The position numbers were made by a program, and so were the translations under genes. A stretch of DNA of 64,000 nt from assembly GCA_034509425.1 (NCBI GenBank), contig JAVTVJ010001682.1, positions 230,069 through 294,068 on the forward strand, given 5' to 3'. Position 1 is the stretch's first letter, and each line of letters starts with the position of its first letter. Source of the DNA: Eopsaltria australis. Lineage: Eukaryota; Chordata; Aves; Passeriformes; Petroicidae. The notes under the pieces were generated by a model that had not been told where the DNA came from, did not search any database, and worked only from the letters and a program-made list of their open reading frames with translations. Below, in pieces: positions 54,201-64,000 of this stretch.

Positions 54201-57200
54201 CTTTAGGCCCTGGAAGGGGCTCTGAGCTCTCCCTGGAGCCTCCTCTCCTCCAGGTGAACACCCCCAGCTCTGCCAGCCTGGCTCCAGAGCAGAGGGGCTC
54301 CAGCCCTTGGGGCATCTCCATGGCTTTCTCTGGATTCACTCCAGCAGCTCCACGTCCTTTTGCTGTTGGCCCCAGGGCTGGAGGCAGCTCTGCAGGTGGG
54401 GTCTCACCTGAGGGGGCAGAATCCCCCCCTCCCCTGCTGCCCAGGCTGGGGCTCAGCCCAGCACAGGGGGATTTCTGGGTGCTCACGGCCAGGGCACAGC
54501 CAGCTCTCATCCTCCAACACCCCAAATCCTCCCCCCAGGGCTGCTCTCAGTTCATTCCCTGCCCAGCCTGGATTTGTGCCTGGGATTGCCCTTGCCTGGT
54601 GCCCTTGGCCTTCCTGAGCCTCAGGGGGTCTGTGAAAGCACACTGTGAGCTGTGCAGGTGTGTCCAGGTGTGAATGTCCCCACAGGCAGTTCAGTGCTAA
54701 GACTGAAGGGCAGGATTGTCTCGTTCAGCCCAAGCCACACGATGCCTTCGGTTTCTGGAGTGCAGGAGAATGAAGCAATGATAAGGCTTGGCAGGGAATT
54801 ATGAATTCAGTGATGTAAGATATCAATCTTGGTGAAAAATGAAGACTTAGGAGGGATGCGTTCATCACTCAGGCTCTTGTGTACGATGGAAGTGGCTCAG
54901 TAAATCACGCCTGTTATTTTGGCACTGCTGGTGTGTCAGGATGTTTCACTTCCATAAAAAATCACCCAGATTCTCTGAGAACTTCAGATTCTGTAGTGCA
55001 GCAAGCGCCAGGTTTCTATAGATGAAGAGATTGATTGTAGTCAAGGAAGAGAAGTGTGTTGAACGAGCTGGGGAAGGTGAATAGTTGTGCAGCAGGTGGG
55101 AGCCTGGAGACTGGGGGCAGCACCTGTGGGAAAGGCAGCTTGGCTGGGGCTGGCCCTTGGATTCTGAAAGCTTTTGAGGAAGCAAAGGCCACCAAGGATA
55201 AGGGAGTCTGTGGCTTGTTGATGGCTTGGTTAGAGGTGGGAGATGAAAGGATATCTGTGAGGGAGGAGTTCACCCTGGACTAGGCAGGATGAACTTTAGA
55301 ACTTCTCCACGTCATTCTACAGAGAATTCACAGCAGCAGCAGTCAGAAATAATTACCTGCTGTGCTGCTCTGTGGAGCTGAGGCTCATCTGCACCTTGAG
55401 TGGTGGCTGCAGTTGCTCTCTCAGTATCAGTAGGTGCAGAGTAGCAATGGAAGCTTTGTAGAAGGGCACTAAAGGTGATGGAGGGGTTTGAGTGGCTTCC
55501 CTGTAAATAACAACAGGAGTAAAACCTTCATTCTGTCAAAGAAACCGAGCGAGGAGCTGCATTAGAAGCCTCCTGGCACAAAAGAAAGTGAAAGCAGTGA
55601 TTATTTGTGTTCCCTGTTTGGGTAGAAAGTGAAACTAGCAGCTGGCATACCCCAAGCAAAGCAGCTTTATGGTGAAGCTGTGGAGCTCTGTCACAGGATG
55701 TTGCAAATATTAACTTTGTGTGGCTTCTGTCGGAGGCTGGAGAAAGTCACGGAAGAGAAATCCTGAGGCTATGTCAAATTGTTCAGACTCCACCTTTCTT
55801 GGGAAGCCTTTGTTGTGGTGTGGTTGGGAGGCTGGGGGATGTGATCTGTGCCTGCTGTGTTTTTTGCTGCCTGGGAGGAGGTGCTGCCCTGAGGGAGCGT
55901 TTTGGTGTGACTGGGAACATCTCCAGAAGTGTCACAGGCCAGCAGAAGCCTCTGCCACACTCAGCATAACAGGGATGTGCCAAGCTTACATCAAGGACGA
56001 TCAACCCTGTGGGGAGATAGAATTTTATAATAAATCCCTAAAATACACCCCATGACATTGTGTTTGCTGAAATACCATGAGTGCCCTGCGTGGTGAGGCC
56101 AGAAGGGTTGCGTGAGGCTGGGTACAGAAATCACCAGTTCCTCTCAGACAAGTAACCTGCTGAATCGTGGGGTGTTTTGAGTTGGAAGGATGATCAGAGT
56201 CCACTCCTGGCCCTGCACAGGGCTGGGCAGCTGGGGGTTCATGCCCTGCCTGACACCGCTCTCTCCCCCAGGTGACCTCTTGAGTAGCCTCTTGCAGAGC
56301 CCCAGCGCGGCCAAACTGCTGAACCAGCCCATCCCCATCCTGGACACAGACAGCGAGTACGTCTGCTCCCTGGCACTGGAGTGCCTGGCACACCTCTTCA
56401 GCTGGATCCCCTTGTCCACGAGCATCACCCCATCCCTGCTCACCACCATCTTCCACTTCGCGCGCTTCGGCTGCGACACCCGCGCCCGCAAAATGTCCTC
56501 GGTCAACGGCAGCAGCCACACCTCGGTGCTGGGGCAGGAGCGGGGCCGCCTGGGCGTGCTGGCCATGGCCTGCATCAACGAACTCATGTCCAAGAACTGC
56601 GTGCCTATGGAGTTCGAGGAGTACCTGCTCCGCATGTTCCAGCAGACTTTCTACCTCCTGCAGAAGATCACCAAGGAGAACAACGCGCACACGGTGAAGA
56701 GCCGGCTCGAGGAGCTGGATGAGAGGTAGGAGCGGCTCAGCTGCCGTGCCAGGGCCTCGTGCTTCCTCTGCAGGACTGTGGGGTTTGTTCTGGGGTCGTG
56801 CATGGTGTGTCTGATGGTGTTTCTTTCAGAGTGCTGAGCTGGGGCGGCTGGGCAGAGAGGTAGGTGTGCCCAGGTAAGGGCGTGCCGAGGGCTGGGTGCT
56901 GAGGGAGCTGCTGGCCCAGGTTTGTGTCCTTGCTGTCCCTTCCCTCCCCATCCCCGTTCGTTGCTGTTTGACTGCAGGTCTGAGGTGGCACCAGAGCTGA
57001 CCTTGTTGTCACAGAGCACAGAAGAGGCTCAGTGAGGTAAAGGCACTGCAGTGTCCTCTCTGTCCCCTCTGGTCAGTATCTGCCACTCTGCCTAAACCAC
57101 ACAGAGTGGGGACAGTGCAGAGTCAGGACTTGAAAGAAAACAGCAATAGCTTCCTAGCCTTCATTGAGCCATGGCTATTTCTGATTCTTTTTTATTTTTA

Positions 57201-60200
57201 CTTTTGAAATTTATTTTTAAACAGCGCCAAACGCAGCTTGGGGAGCTCTGTCCAGTGTTGAACGGCTCCACCTCCAAGGCTCTCCACAAGCTTGGCTGGA
57301 AAGCAGGGAAGCAGCAGCACCTTGGGAAGCTGGCTATTCTCATTTTCCAGTGTGCTACTGCCACCTTTTGTTCCCTAGAACAGTTCCACTCTCTTATGTC
57401 AGATATTCCTACTGGTAGGGGAGAAAGTGAGACTCGTCATGCTGTTGTGTGGAGTGGCTGAGCCTGGGTGTTGGCAGGGTGGTGACTTGGTGCTGCCTCT
57501 TGTCACAGGGCTGCTGGCAGTGGCAGAGAGGTTGCAACTCTGTGAAAGCTGAATATCTTACTGTGGGTACACGGGGTGCAAAAGGATTTCCACTCAGGGA
57601 AAAAAAAAATCTTCTAGGAAAAAAGCTCTGGGTCCTTTTGTAGAGAGGACTTGCACGTTTCTGCTGCAGAATTCTCCTTTTCCATATCTTTAGATAAAGG
57701 TGTAACTTTGGGATGGGAAATCCAGGCTCACAGGGAATTCTACTGCTCACTTTTTACGAGCTCTGACTTGTGTTGCTCTCTGCCTAGAAATGAGACCTGT
57801 GGGACTGTACCACCTCTGCCTGCAAGGCACAGAGAGCCAGGAGTTCCCGTCTGGATTTCAGAAAAGCTCTCCTGGAAACCCACAATCCCCTATTTAATTT
57901 TCTTTCTTTTATGGACTATATCAAGCAGCCTGTGGGACCAGGCTTCAGGGGAGGGTCTGGAGCTGTGCTGGCCTGGGCAGAGGTGGTGTTGCCATTCCAT
58001 GGCATTCCTTAGACCTGTTATCCACAGGGATTGTTGGTGTCTGGGGTTGTGACACTCGCTTTATTCATTGCTAAGGTCTGAAATAGGGATGGAACCAAGG
58101 TGTTTGGAGACTGGAAAAACCCAGCTGCTTCTGGGGCAGTGGAGCTTGCTTTTCTCTTTGTCTTCTCCATGGAAAAGGCCATGAGGATTTTCTTTGTGTC
58201 ACTTAAGGGCACAGCTGAACTTTTTGTGTCCAAAACTAAAGGACTTAGTGCATGGAAGTGTCATCCTGGCTTGGACTAACAAAATCCTGAACAAAAGGGG
58301 CACTGAAGAAACCCCCTGCAGTAGATGGGTGTCCTCAGAACCTGCAGGCCCTGGATTCCTTCCTCGCCTTCCTCTTGTGCTGCTGGTTATTTTTGTTCTG
58401 TTAAAAGTCAGTCTGAACACTTTGGAACTGCCAGACTAGTCCAGGAAAGAGTAAGTTCAAATTGCCTTTTGCTTCATTGGAGTTTGGCTTTGCAGATCCC
58501 AAACTGTGGGAAGTGGCTGGTAAAGATCCAGGCAATGGCTCAGTGGTTGGAGAAGGGGGCTGGGGACCAAGGAAGAATTTCACTGGTCTCAGGTGAGAGC
58601 CTGTTCAGAAAATAAAAATTAAAAGGATGGAGATGTTTGAGTCTGGACTTCTTTTTTTTTTTTTTTTTCCCCTGGCTTTGATTTTGAAGTGTTTGATCTG
58701 TGCTCAGGTGTGCTCAGTGATCTCCTGTCAAGTAGGCAGTGCCAGATAAAGAAGGAACTTAATCTTTTTTACATGTTCAAAGCAGAGTGTGGTTTTGAAG
58801 GCTCACAACAACCCGCAGTGCTGCAGCTCTGTCAGCTGGCAGTGCTGTTGGTCTTGAGGGAGTTCTTGTTAGAAAGAGTGGGGATTCCCAAAAAAACCCA
58901 AAATCCCCGGAGTTTGCAGCAGTGCAGAGCAGGCAGTAGAGTAAAACCAGGCTGCTCATGCCTGTCTGAAACTGTGCTGAGCCCAACTTTTTATTTTAAA
59001 GACAAACTTAAAGTAATCTTGCATTTCAGAGCTCTGGGCATGTGGGAAGGCTGGAATTGCCGGTGTGCGATGTGTGTGTGGTGCTGCCATCCCTCCTGTG
59101 GCTGACAGAGTGTTTGACTCCTGCTGCACAGATGGATCTGGGAATGATTTTTGACCCTGCTGAGGCTGGTGCTGTGCAGGGTGTGTTTGTGGTCCCCAAT
59201 CAAAGCTCACCCCACTGGGGGCTTTGCCATTTTCCCCCAAGAACTCTCCACACTGCACTGAGGTCGTGCTCTTGCTGCAATCCCTGAAGATTTGGTGGCA
59301 GACTCCTTTTGGGAACTGCACTTTGTACATTCCCTGAGGAACCTCATGCTTTGGAGGAAGATTTCTCTTTTATTTCCCAGTTCAGTCCCAAGCCTGGGCT
59401 CAGCTCAGAAACTCTTGGGTGGTGGATCTCCACTGCAGGAGGAATTTTCCTTTCCAGCTCTCAGCTCCCTGGCTCTCCCACCCCTCCTGTAAATGTAACC
59501 CCTGTATTGCTGATTCCTGCATTAACTTCTTGCTCCCAGCTGAACTCCTCAGGGGTACAGTTCATTTCACTAATCCTGTCTCCATCAGTACAATGACCTT
59601 TGCTATCCAATTATTTCTCCAGGGTGGAGGGGGTTGTGTTCATTGACAGGCCTGGTTGAACTCGATATTTATCTGAATATTAAAGTTGCTTTTGACTAGA
59701 TTGTCTTTTCTGCTGTTTCAGGTGTTAATGGAGTGAAGGGTTGCCCGTCCTGTAGGTAATTGTTGCAGGGCTTTATATTTTAATTGCTCTACTGATGGTT
59801 CATTGTAACTTTGTTTTGAATGAGAAGATTTTGAGTGGCTTTTATCACTATTTCAATGAAATTGCTTTCCCTTGGGGCACCTTTCCTGTTTTTCCTCAGT
59901 GCTTTTTCCTTTGCCTTGCAGCTACATTGAGAAGTTCACAGATTTCCTCCGTCTCTTTGTGAGCGTCCACCTACGAAGGATCGAATCCTACTCCCAGTTC
60001 CCCGTGGTTGAATTCCTGGCCCTGTTGTTCAAATACACTTTTCATCAGGTACAGCCCCACACCCTTGTTTGTCCCAATCTGTTCTGTCATCCAGGGCCAG
60101 TTTGTTTGCCCCAGTCAACCCAGAAAAAGAGCATTTAACTGGTCCTGCTGGCACTTCCCAGTGGTGCTGGGGGTTTGGAAATGGCTTAATGTGCTCTTGG

Positions 60201-63200
60201 ATTTAGCTGGAAACAGAGGTCACAGGTGGTTACCCTGCAATAACAACTTGCCTGATGTTTAGCTTTGCTTCTGCTTTAATTTTTTTCTGGTCCTTGGGAT
60301 GGACAATGTCTGGAAAAGTCTCTATGACTTGCTTGGTTTGTGTTTGGGGATGCTGTTCTTTGTCCTCAATCTGTGGCTTTCTTGTAGCTTTTAGTTTTTA
60401 TATTAGAAACCCCCAAGCCCTGTGGCTTGAGGTTGGGTTTACCAAGCTATAGAAGCTGTCAGTGCAACTTGACCCCATGTACACAGGAACAAGGACAAGG
60501 ACACAGCTTTATAATATCATAGAATCATGGAATGGTTGGGGTTGGAAGGCACCTTAAATCCCATCCAGTGCCACCCCCTGCCATGGGCAGAGACACCTTC
60601 CACTGTCCCAGGCTGCTCCAAGCCCCAATGTCCAACCTGGCCTTGGACACTGGCAGGGATCCAGGGGCAGCCACAGCTTCTCTGGGCACCCTGTGCCAGG
60701 GCCTCAACACCCTCACAGGGAACAATTCCTTCCCAATGTCCCATCCATCCCTGCTCTCTGGCAGTGGGAAGCCATTCCCTGTGTCCTGTCCCTCCATCCC
60801 TTGTCCCCAGTCCCTCTCCAGCTCTCCTGGAGCCCTTTTAGGCACTGGAATGCTGGAAGCTGGCATAGCAGGCCATGAGATGGATTAATGCTGAGATCAT
60901 CCTTATACAAAAGCTCTTGCTCATCTTTTGACAGCTCTAAATCTCTCCAGTGACATGCTAGAATTGTTTCAGTAAAGCAAGAAGCTCTTCCCATGGATTG
61001 AAGTGGATGTTAACTCCTGTTTTCATTGTGTGAAATCCATCTTGCCATAGCTTGCGGTACTCATTGGGAATTTTGGTGTCTTTCAGCCTACACATGAAGG
61101 TTACTTTTCTTGCTTGGACATCTGGACACTCTTCTTGGACTATCTGACCAGCAAAATCAAAAGTCGCCTGGCAGACAAAGAAGCAGTGCTCAACAGGTGA
61201 GGGCTGGGGAGCTGCCAGGGTGGGACAGCCTGGAATCATGGAATGGGTTGGGTTGGAGGGACTTAAACCACATCTCATCCCACCCCCTGCCATGGACAGG
61301 GACACCTTCCACTATCCCAGGCTGCTCCAAGCCCCAGTGTCCAACCTGGTCTTGGACACTGCCAGGGATCCAGGGGCAGCCACAGCTTCTCTGGGCACCC
61401 TGTGCCAGTGCCTCCCCACCCTCACAGGGAAGAATTTTTTCCTACAGCAGCAAAGAGACTTTGTGGTCACCATAGAAGAGCTGAGAGAAATAAGCTACTG
61501 CTTACAGTAGCTCATGTGTGGTTGAGTCCTTTCTTTGTCTAAAATAATGAAGTATAAAAAGGATAAACCTCAGTGTTTCACAGTCATTCACAAGAATTCA
61601 GGCTGAGCAGGTTTGGGCAGACAAACTGTCACTTACATATGTTGTGTGTGAGCTTGCAGGCAGAAGAAGGAAGCTTTGTAGTCTAAAATAGAACTGGAGC
61701 ACATTTTAGCACAAATTAGAGGAGGAAACTACCACACAAGTTGCTTACTTCGTGTTCATACAGCTCATACAACTAATTAATCAATTAGGAAACAAATTTT
61801 ATTTAATTAGGATTTTAAATTTCGCCTTTAAGTAGAGAGTATGTTTCTGAGAAATACAGATGAGACTGGAAGTCAGAAGTTGCACTTGCTTACTACTGTG
61901 TGTATTAATTACAGCAGTGCTTGGCAGCTCCTCCTTGGCAGATGCTGACCCTGAAATGGGTGGGTTTTGTTTGAAAAGAGTCTCTTTGCTGCCACTTTAA
62001 AAATCTGGTGAATATCCTGGTGAGCTCTTCTGCTTTTTGAGGTTTAAAAGCACCGTAGTTTGTGCCACATTAAGTTCTGCTAAGTGCAGAAGGAAGATTC
62101 TTTCCCTTGAGCACCCTGAATAGAAGCAGTTGGTTTTTGAAAGCTGGCCTGGCATCATAACCACAAAGAAATGTGGTACTGCAGAGCAGACAGCTCCTCC
62201 TTTCAGCATGGGAACCGTGGGGTTTGTGTTTCACAAGCAGTAGATTTTTGGGTTGGAACTTCACGATTTGCTCCTGTACCTGCCTAACATGTTTGTCATG
62301 CGTGTTGCCTTGGTGTCACACGGCTTGTGATGGAGAAAGTTATGACAAAAAGCTGTGTCTAGATCTGTCAGATTAGAAAAACACAAAAAAAGCTTGTGAA
62401 TGGTTGGGGCTGTGCTGTTTGTCAGAGCTGCCTGTCCTCAGTGGCAGCTCTGACATCTCCACGTCCCTGCACACCCTGAGCCGTGGGAACTCTGGAAGTG
62501 GTTACACCACAGGGGCACAGAGGAAGTTTCCTGTTCTGTGGTTCAGAAACTTTGCATTTTGTACACAGTGCCACTTTTGCCACTGGAGAAGTTGCCCAAT
62601 CCAAGGTTACGCCACCTTGCCCAGAGCTTGCAGCTGCCAGGCTGGTGGCACAGCTGACTGGCACAGGCTGACGCTCGCCTTGCGTCATGCTCTGCGTCTG
62701 TCACTCCTTTTTAATGCCTGTTTTTCCAACCTGATTTTCCCCGGAAAAGAGTAGGATTTTTTTTATGAGATCCCAGCTATTTTGAGAAGGAGGTTTTTAA
62801 AGGAAAAGTTGGACAAACCCTGCTTGAAATCCCTGAAGTCTGGTGTTTGTGGCACCAGGAGTGATTGCGTGCTCTGCTGGGTTTGCAGCTTGGCGTTATT
62901 TTTGTTGGCTCTCTGGTGTGCTCTGTATCAGCCCCCTGGCTCTCAGAGGTGCAGGGATATGCCTTCAGTGTTCCAGTGCAAGCAGGAAAGGTGCTGGCTC
63001 TGTTTCAGGGGAGAAAGGCCTAAATTCCAGTGTGGGGAAGGAGACAGCAGCACTGACAGGCTCAAGGTCCCGCCTGAGGCAGCAGCAACTGCCCAGGTTC
63101 CTTTGTTCCTCATTCAGTGCCCAGAGCAGCAGAGGCTGCTGAGGACAGCCCAGGCTTCTTGTGCCTCCTGTTTGTGGACACCTGGTGTTGTTCCTGGCGA

Positions 63201-63552
63201 GCTGCTCCTGCCTTTCCTGTTTTGAGCTCTGGGGCTGTTTCTGTTGCTGACAATCCTCCCTTTCCCTTCCAGAGGCAGAGGGATGTTGGGTACTGCCAAG
63301 GCTGTTTCCTTACAGGTGCCTTGTGACCTGAATGAGCTGATACCTTGAATCCCAGCAGCTGCTTGGTGTAACTGTTCTGTTTCACATATTTCCTCTGCTG
63401 GAAGGGTTTTACCCAACTTTGTGTGTCTCCCTGGTGGCTGCAGGTACGAAGATGCCTTGGTTCTGCTGCTGACAGAGGTGTTGAACCGGATCCAGTTCAG
63501 GTATAACCAGGCACAGCTGGAGGAGCTGGATGACGAGACCCTGGATGATGAT
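27243..63552 (+). CDS. XPO6: XPO6, exportin-6 (exons 1-10, 5' part; continues beyond window)
   Basis: Ten exons join in one open frame of 481 codons that matches vertebrate exportin-6 nearly residue for residue; the full protein is about 1,125 residues, so some 43% is present. Exportin-6 is a karyopherin-beta/HEAT-repeat receptor that, with RanGTP, carries profilin-bound actin out of the nucleus. Residues about 31-97 (REIEELLNNFAQQ... to ...ENLINKMW) form the importin-beta N-terminal, Ran-contacting domain. Residues about 100-260 correspond to the exportin-1-like helical region; the rest are HEAT helices. A Ser/Thr/Pro-rich linker (SATAATPPPSPTSGES) lies at about 199-214. All nine junctions are GT-AG and keep frame. 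The last exon seen ends ELDDETLDDD; the next is off the right edge. Confidence 0.97.
27455..27633 (+). mobile_element. CR1 LINE fragment at the edge of the XPO6 CpG island
   Basis: AGAGCAGCTGTGGCTGCCCC through to AACCATTCCGTGG; a 5'-truncated sense copy that begins about 210 bases past exon 1. Confidence 0.88.
30521..30880 (+). repeat. 39/59-bp minisatellite with higher-order period of 137 bp
   Basis: CAGGTGAGC or a one- or two-base variant recurs at 30528, 30587, 30626, 30665, 30724, 30763, 30802 and 30861, giving spacings 59, 39, 39, 59, 39, 39, 59. The 59-base units carry an extra 20-base GGATGCTTTGGTGAGCTCA-type segment. Confidence 0.95.
34545..34966 (+). mobile_element. CR1 LINE fragment, about 420 bp
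   Basis: Sense copy from GACATGGAGCTGCTGGAGTG to AACCATTCCATGC; the most 5'-extended plus-strand copy here. Confidence 0.9.
42325..42550 (-). mobile_element. CR1 LINE fragment of a second subfamily
   Basis: GGAATGATTGAGGTTGGGAA, then AGTGCCACATCCAGCC and GGGAAGAAATTCCTCC blocks, unlike the GCCATGGGCAGGGACACC type elsewhere. It ends about 370 bases before exon 2. Confidence 0.8.
42918..43008 (+). CDS. XPO6: XPO6 exon 2 (residues 2-31)
   Basis: Acceptor ATCCCCAG, donor ATAG|GTGAGT. Encodes ASEEASLRALESLMTEFFHN and ten further residues to REI, then splits a Glu codon after one base. Confidence 0.95.
43470..43840 (+). mobile_element. CR1 LINE fragment
   Basis: Sense copy from CTGGAAACCCTCTGGAGCC to CAAACCATTCTGGGATTATTC, with an internal deletion after GTGGCTGCCCCTGGA (the SCAGTGCCC block is missing). 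Confidence 0.9.
44577..44636 (+). repeat. Poly-T rich tract forming the exon 3 polypyrimidine tract
   Basis: About 60 bases with only a few G or A interruptions, ending in some 20 consecutive T before GCAG. Confidence 0.95.
44638..44750 (+). CDS. XPO6: XPO6 exon 3 (residues 32-69)
   Basis: Acceptor TTTGCAG after a very long T tract; donor GAG|GTGAGC. Completes Glu32 and encodes ELLNNFAQQIGAWRF through SLTVFE, the first part of the importin-beta N-terminal domain. Confidence 0.96.
44751..47566 (+). other. XPO6: XPO6 intron 3
   Basis: Unique sequence plus one CR1 copy (47115-47480) near the 3' end; no other feature seen. Confidence 0.85.
47115..47480 (+). mobile_element. CR1 LINE fragment
   Basis: Sense copy, TTCAGCCTGGAGAAGGCTCC to AACTTGTCTGTGATTCCC, ending 87 bases before exon 4. 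Confidence 0.9.
47567..47764 (+). CDS. XPO6: XPO6 exon 4 (residues 70-135)
   Basis: Acceptor TTTTGCAG, donor CTGCAG|GTGAGA; 66 whole codons, NLINKMWLGVPSQDK through FFTNILQ. A CR1 copy ends about 87 bases upstream of it. Confidence 0.97.
47765..50239 (+). other. XPO6: XPO6 intron 4
   Basis: AT-richer unique DNA; I see no repeat or RNA gene in it. Confidence 0.75.
50240..50399 (+). CDS. XPO6: XPO6 exon 5 (residues 136-188)
   Basis: Acceptor CCCCCTCAG, donor CTCACAG|GTATGA. Encodes LIQSPVTTPLGLIMLK through VQTVLGLLT and splits the Gly189 codon. Confidence 0.97.
50400..50785 (+). other. XPO6: XPO6 intron 5
   Basis: Short intron of 386 bases with no repeat or other feature seen. Confidence 0.85.
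50786..50863 (+). CDS. XPO6: XPO6 exon 6 (residues 189-214)
   Basis: Acceptor TTGGCCAG, donor AGTG|GTAAGG. Short exon ILESIWDKHSATAATPPP and on to SGES, a flexible Ser/Pro linker. Phase is kept on both sides (split Gly codons). Confidence 0.94.
51153..51600 (-). mobile_element. CR1 LINE fragment, second subfamily
   Basis: GGAATTGTTAAGGTTGGAAA, AGTGCCACATCCACATG and CCCTGGCACAACTTGAGG blocks, extending to the GACTCACTCCAGCCCCTC block. Confidence 0.87.
51910..52078 (+). mobile_element. CR1 LINE fragment
   Basis: Short sense copy GGCTGCCCAGAGAAGCTGTG to AAACTGTTCTGTGATTGTG. Confidence 0.88.
52943..53100 (-). mobile_element. CR1 LINE fragment, second subfamily
   Basis: AGAATCACAAAGGTTGGAAA, then GAGTGCCACATCCACGTGGC; truncated after about 155 bases. 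Confidence 0.82.
53895..54625 (-). mobile_element. CR1 LINE fragment, longest copy (about 730 bp)
   Basis: Starts TCTGGGTTGGAAGGGGCC and extends well 5' of the other copies, through GGTGGGGTCTCACCTGAG and the CCCAGGCTGGGGCTCAGCC region. Confidence 0.88.
56272..56725 (+). CDS. XPO6: XPO6 exon 7 (residues 215-365)
   Basis: Acceptor TCTCCCCCAG, donor GATGAGAG|GTAGGA. The largest exon here, 454 bases: DLLSSLLQSPSAAKLL through SRLEELDE. It is distinctly GC-richer, especially at third positions, than the smaller exons. Confidence 0.97.
56726..59921 (+). other. XPO6: XPO6 intron 7
   Basis: Unique DNA with an 18-base T run near 58651. A cryptic exon-like segment (about 56979-57034) has GCAG and GTAAAG borders but no matching protein sequence. 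Confidence 0.8.
59922..60048 (+). CDS. XPO6: XPO6 exon 8 (residues 366-408)
   Basis: Acceptor TGCCTTGCAG, donor CATCAG|GTACAG. Completes a split Ser and encodes YIEKFTDFLRLFVSV through LLFKYTFHQ. Confidence 0.97.
60049..61086 (+). other. XPO6: XPO6 intron 8
   Basis: About one third is a CR1 copy (60517-60845); the rest is unremarkable. Confidence 0.85.
60517..60845 (-). mobile_element. CR1 LINE fragment with intact 3'-terminal octamer repeat
   Basis: Begins ATCATAGAATCATGGAATGG, the reverse complement of the ATTCTATG-type CR1 3' terminus, so its 3' end is complete. Confidence 0.93.
61087..61196 (+). CDS. XPO6: XPO6 exon 9 (residues 409-444)
   Basis: Acceptor GTCTTTCAG, donor AACAG|GTGAGG. 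PTHEGYFSCLDIWTLFLDYL through KEAVLN. A CR1 copy begins about 34 bases past the donor. Confidence 0.97.
61197..63443 (+). other. XPO6: XPO6 intron 9
   Basis: One CR1 copy right after the donor, then unique AT-rich sequence; no other feature seen. Confidence 0.85.
61230..61445 (-). mobile_element. CR1 LINE fragment beside exon 9
   Basis: GGAATCATGGAATGGGTTGG through CAGCTTCTCTGGGCACCC; begins about 34 bases past the exon 9 donor. Confidence 0.9.
63444..63552 (+). CDS. XPO6: XPO6 exon 10 (residues 445-481), last in window
   Basis: Acceptor GGCTGCAG, donor GATGAT|GTAAGG. YEDALVLLLTEVLNRIQF through LDDETLDDD. Ends in phase 0; intron 10 runs off the window. Confidence 0.97.
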
Positions 63553-64000
63553 GTAAGGAGCAGAGCAGAGCAGGGCCACGTGTGAACCCTTGCACTGCTG
63601 ACACCTGGAATGGCTTCTCCAGAGCCTGTACTTGGGAGGATGGGTTAAACAGCTGCATCTCCCTCCCTTCTGTGTGGGGTTTGAAGTGTAAAACAGCCTC
63701 AGGTGCTTTTCACAAAAAGTCACACTGAAGATGTAACCTTTGGGTTTAACTTGGTTTTTATTGGGGGAAAAAATTAGATCTTTATGGTCTGATTGTCAGA
63801 GATATTAGATGTCCATGTTTGGACACCTTTGGATTTTAAAGTGTTTGATTAGTTTGGAGTTAATTTGCTGGTTGCTGTGGAATTTAAACGCTAAAATATC
63901 TCTGAAGCAAAAAGCTTGCAGCTGTGTGTATTGTTGGTGTTTGTGCTTAAGCTTATTTTTCCCAAGTTGGTATTGGCAAAGATCATCGTGAAGCTGGTAA
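63553..64000 (+). other. XPO6: XPO6 intron 10, partial
   Basis: Runs to the window edge without an acceptor followed by the expected next residues. Confidence 0.8.

Larger units (their letters stand above)
50864..56271 (+). other. XPO6: XPO6 intron 6
   Basis: The most CR1-rich intron: copies at 51153 (-), 51910 (+), 52943 (-) and 53895 (-). The remaining sequence is unique, without recognisable coding potential. Confidence 0.85.

Noticed and set aside
56979..57034. Exon-like segment in XPO6 intron 7 with GCAG and GTAAAG borders
   Set aside because: Exon 7 already joins exon 8 exactly as in known exportin-6; nothing supports inclusion.
1..64000. tRNA, rRNA, snoRNA or known microRNA genes
   Set aside because: I saw no tRNA A/B boxes, paired C/D box structures or known hairpins by eye; a covariance-model search would be needed to exclude them.
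1..64000. Retroviral or LTR elements
   Set aside because: I found no paired LTRs, primer-binding site or recognisable gag/pol motifs; all interspersed repeats I could identify are CR1.

Overview
This is vertebrate nuclear DNA, almost certainly from a bird and probably a songbird. The evidence is: multi-exon genes with GT-AG introns; at least sixteen fragments of the avian CR1 LINE 3' region in both orientations; CpG islands; and a GC-rich, minisatellite-rich half as expected of a small avian chromosome. The songbird call rests only on the wording of the CR1 copies. There is no sign of bacterial, plasmid, phage or CRISPR content.

Two protein-coding genes are present, head to head. SBK1 (SH3-domain-binding serine/threonine kinase 1) lies on the minus strand, with three coding exons at 4076-5863. 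A probable 3' UTR runs to about 2200, and a probable non-coding first exon sits in a CpG island near 12.9 kb. XPO6 (exportin-6, the nuclear exporter of profilin-actin) lies on the plus strand. Its exon 1 at 27.24 kb carries only the start codon, and exons 2-10 lie at 42.9-63.6 kb. The reading frame is open through 481 codons and the gene continues beyond the right edge. The same divergent pair sits in human 16p11.2.

Layout: 1-2.2 kb, non-coding DNA beyond the SBK1 3' end with an AT-rich, homeodomain/octamer-like block. 2.2-5.9 kb, SBK1 3' UTR and coding exons. 5.9-12.85 kb, inferred SBK1 intron 1. 12.5-13.3 kb, CpG island and likely SBK1 promoter. 13.3-26.1 kb, intergenic DNA with further CpG-rich blocks (14.2-15.1, 16.0-17.0, 18.0-19.6 kb), several minisatellites and a 1.3-kb TTTTGGAG-type array. 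26.1-26.67 kb, a (TCCCA)n array abutting the XPO6 CpG-island promoter (26.68-27.36 kb). 27.25-64 kb, XPO6 introns and exons in clearly less GC-rich DNA.

The two products have no known joint pathway. SBK1 is a cytoplasmic kinase and XPO6 a nuclear transport receptor; their pairing looks like conserved synteny. I found no new multi-gene system. The most notable non-textbook structures are a chain of three uORFs joined by ATGA overlaps before the XPO6 start, a 59/39/39-bp higher-order minisatellite in XPO6 intron 1 whose units carry a consensus 5' splice site, the promoter-abutting G-quadruplex-prone pentamer array, and inverted CR1 pairs in XPO6 introns.
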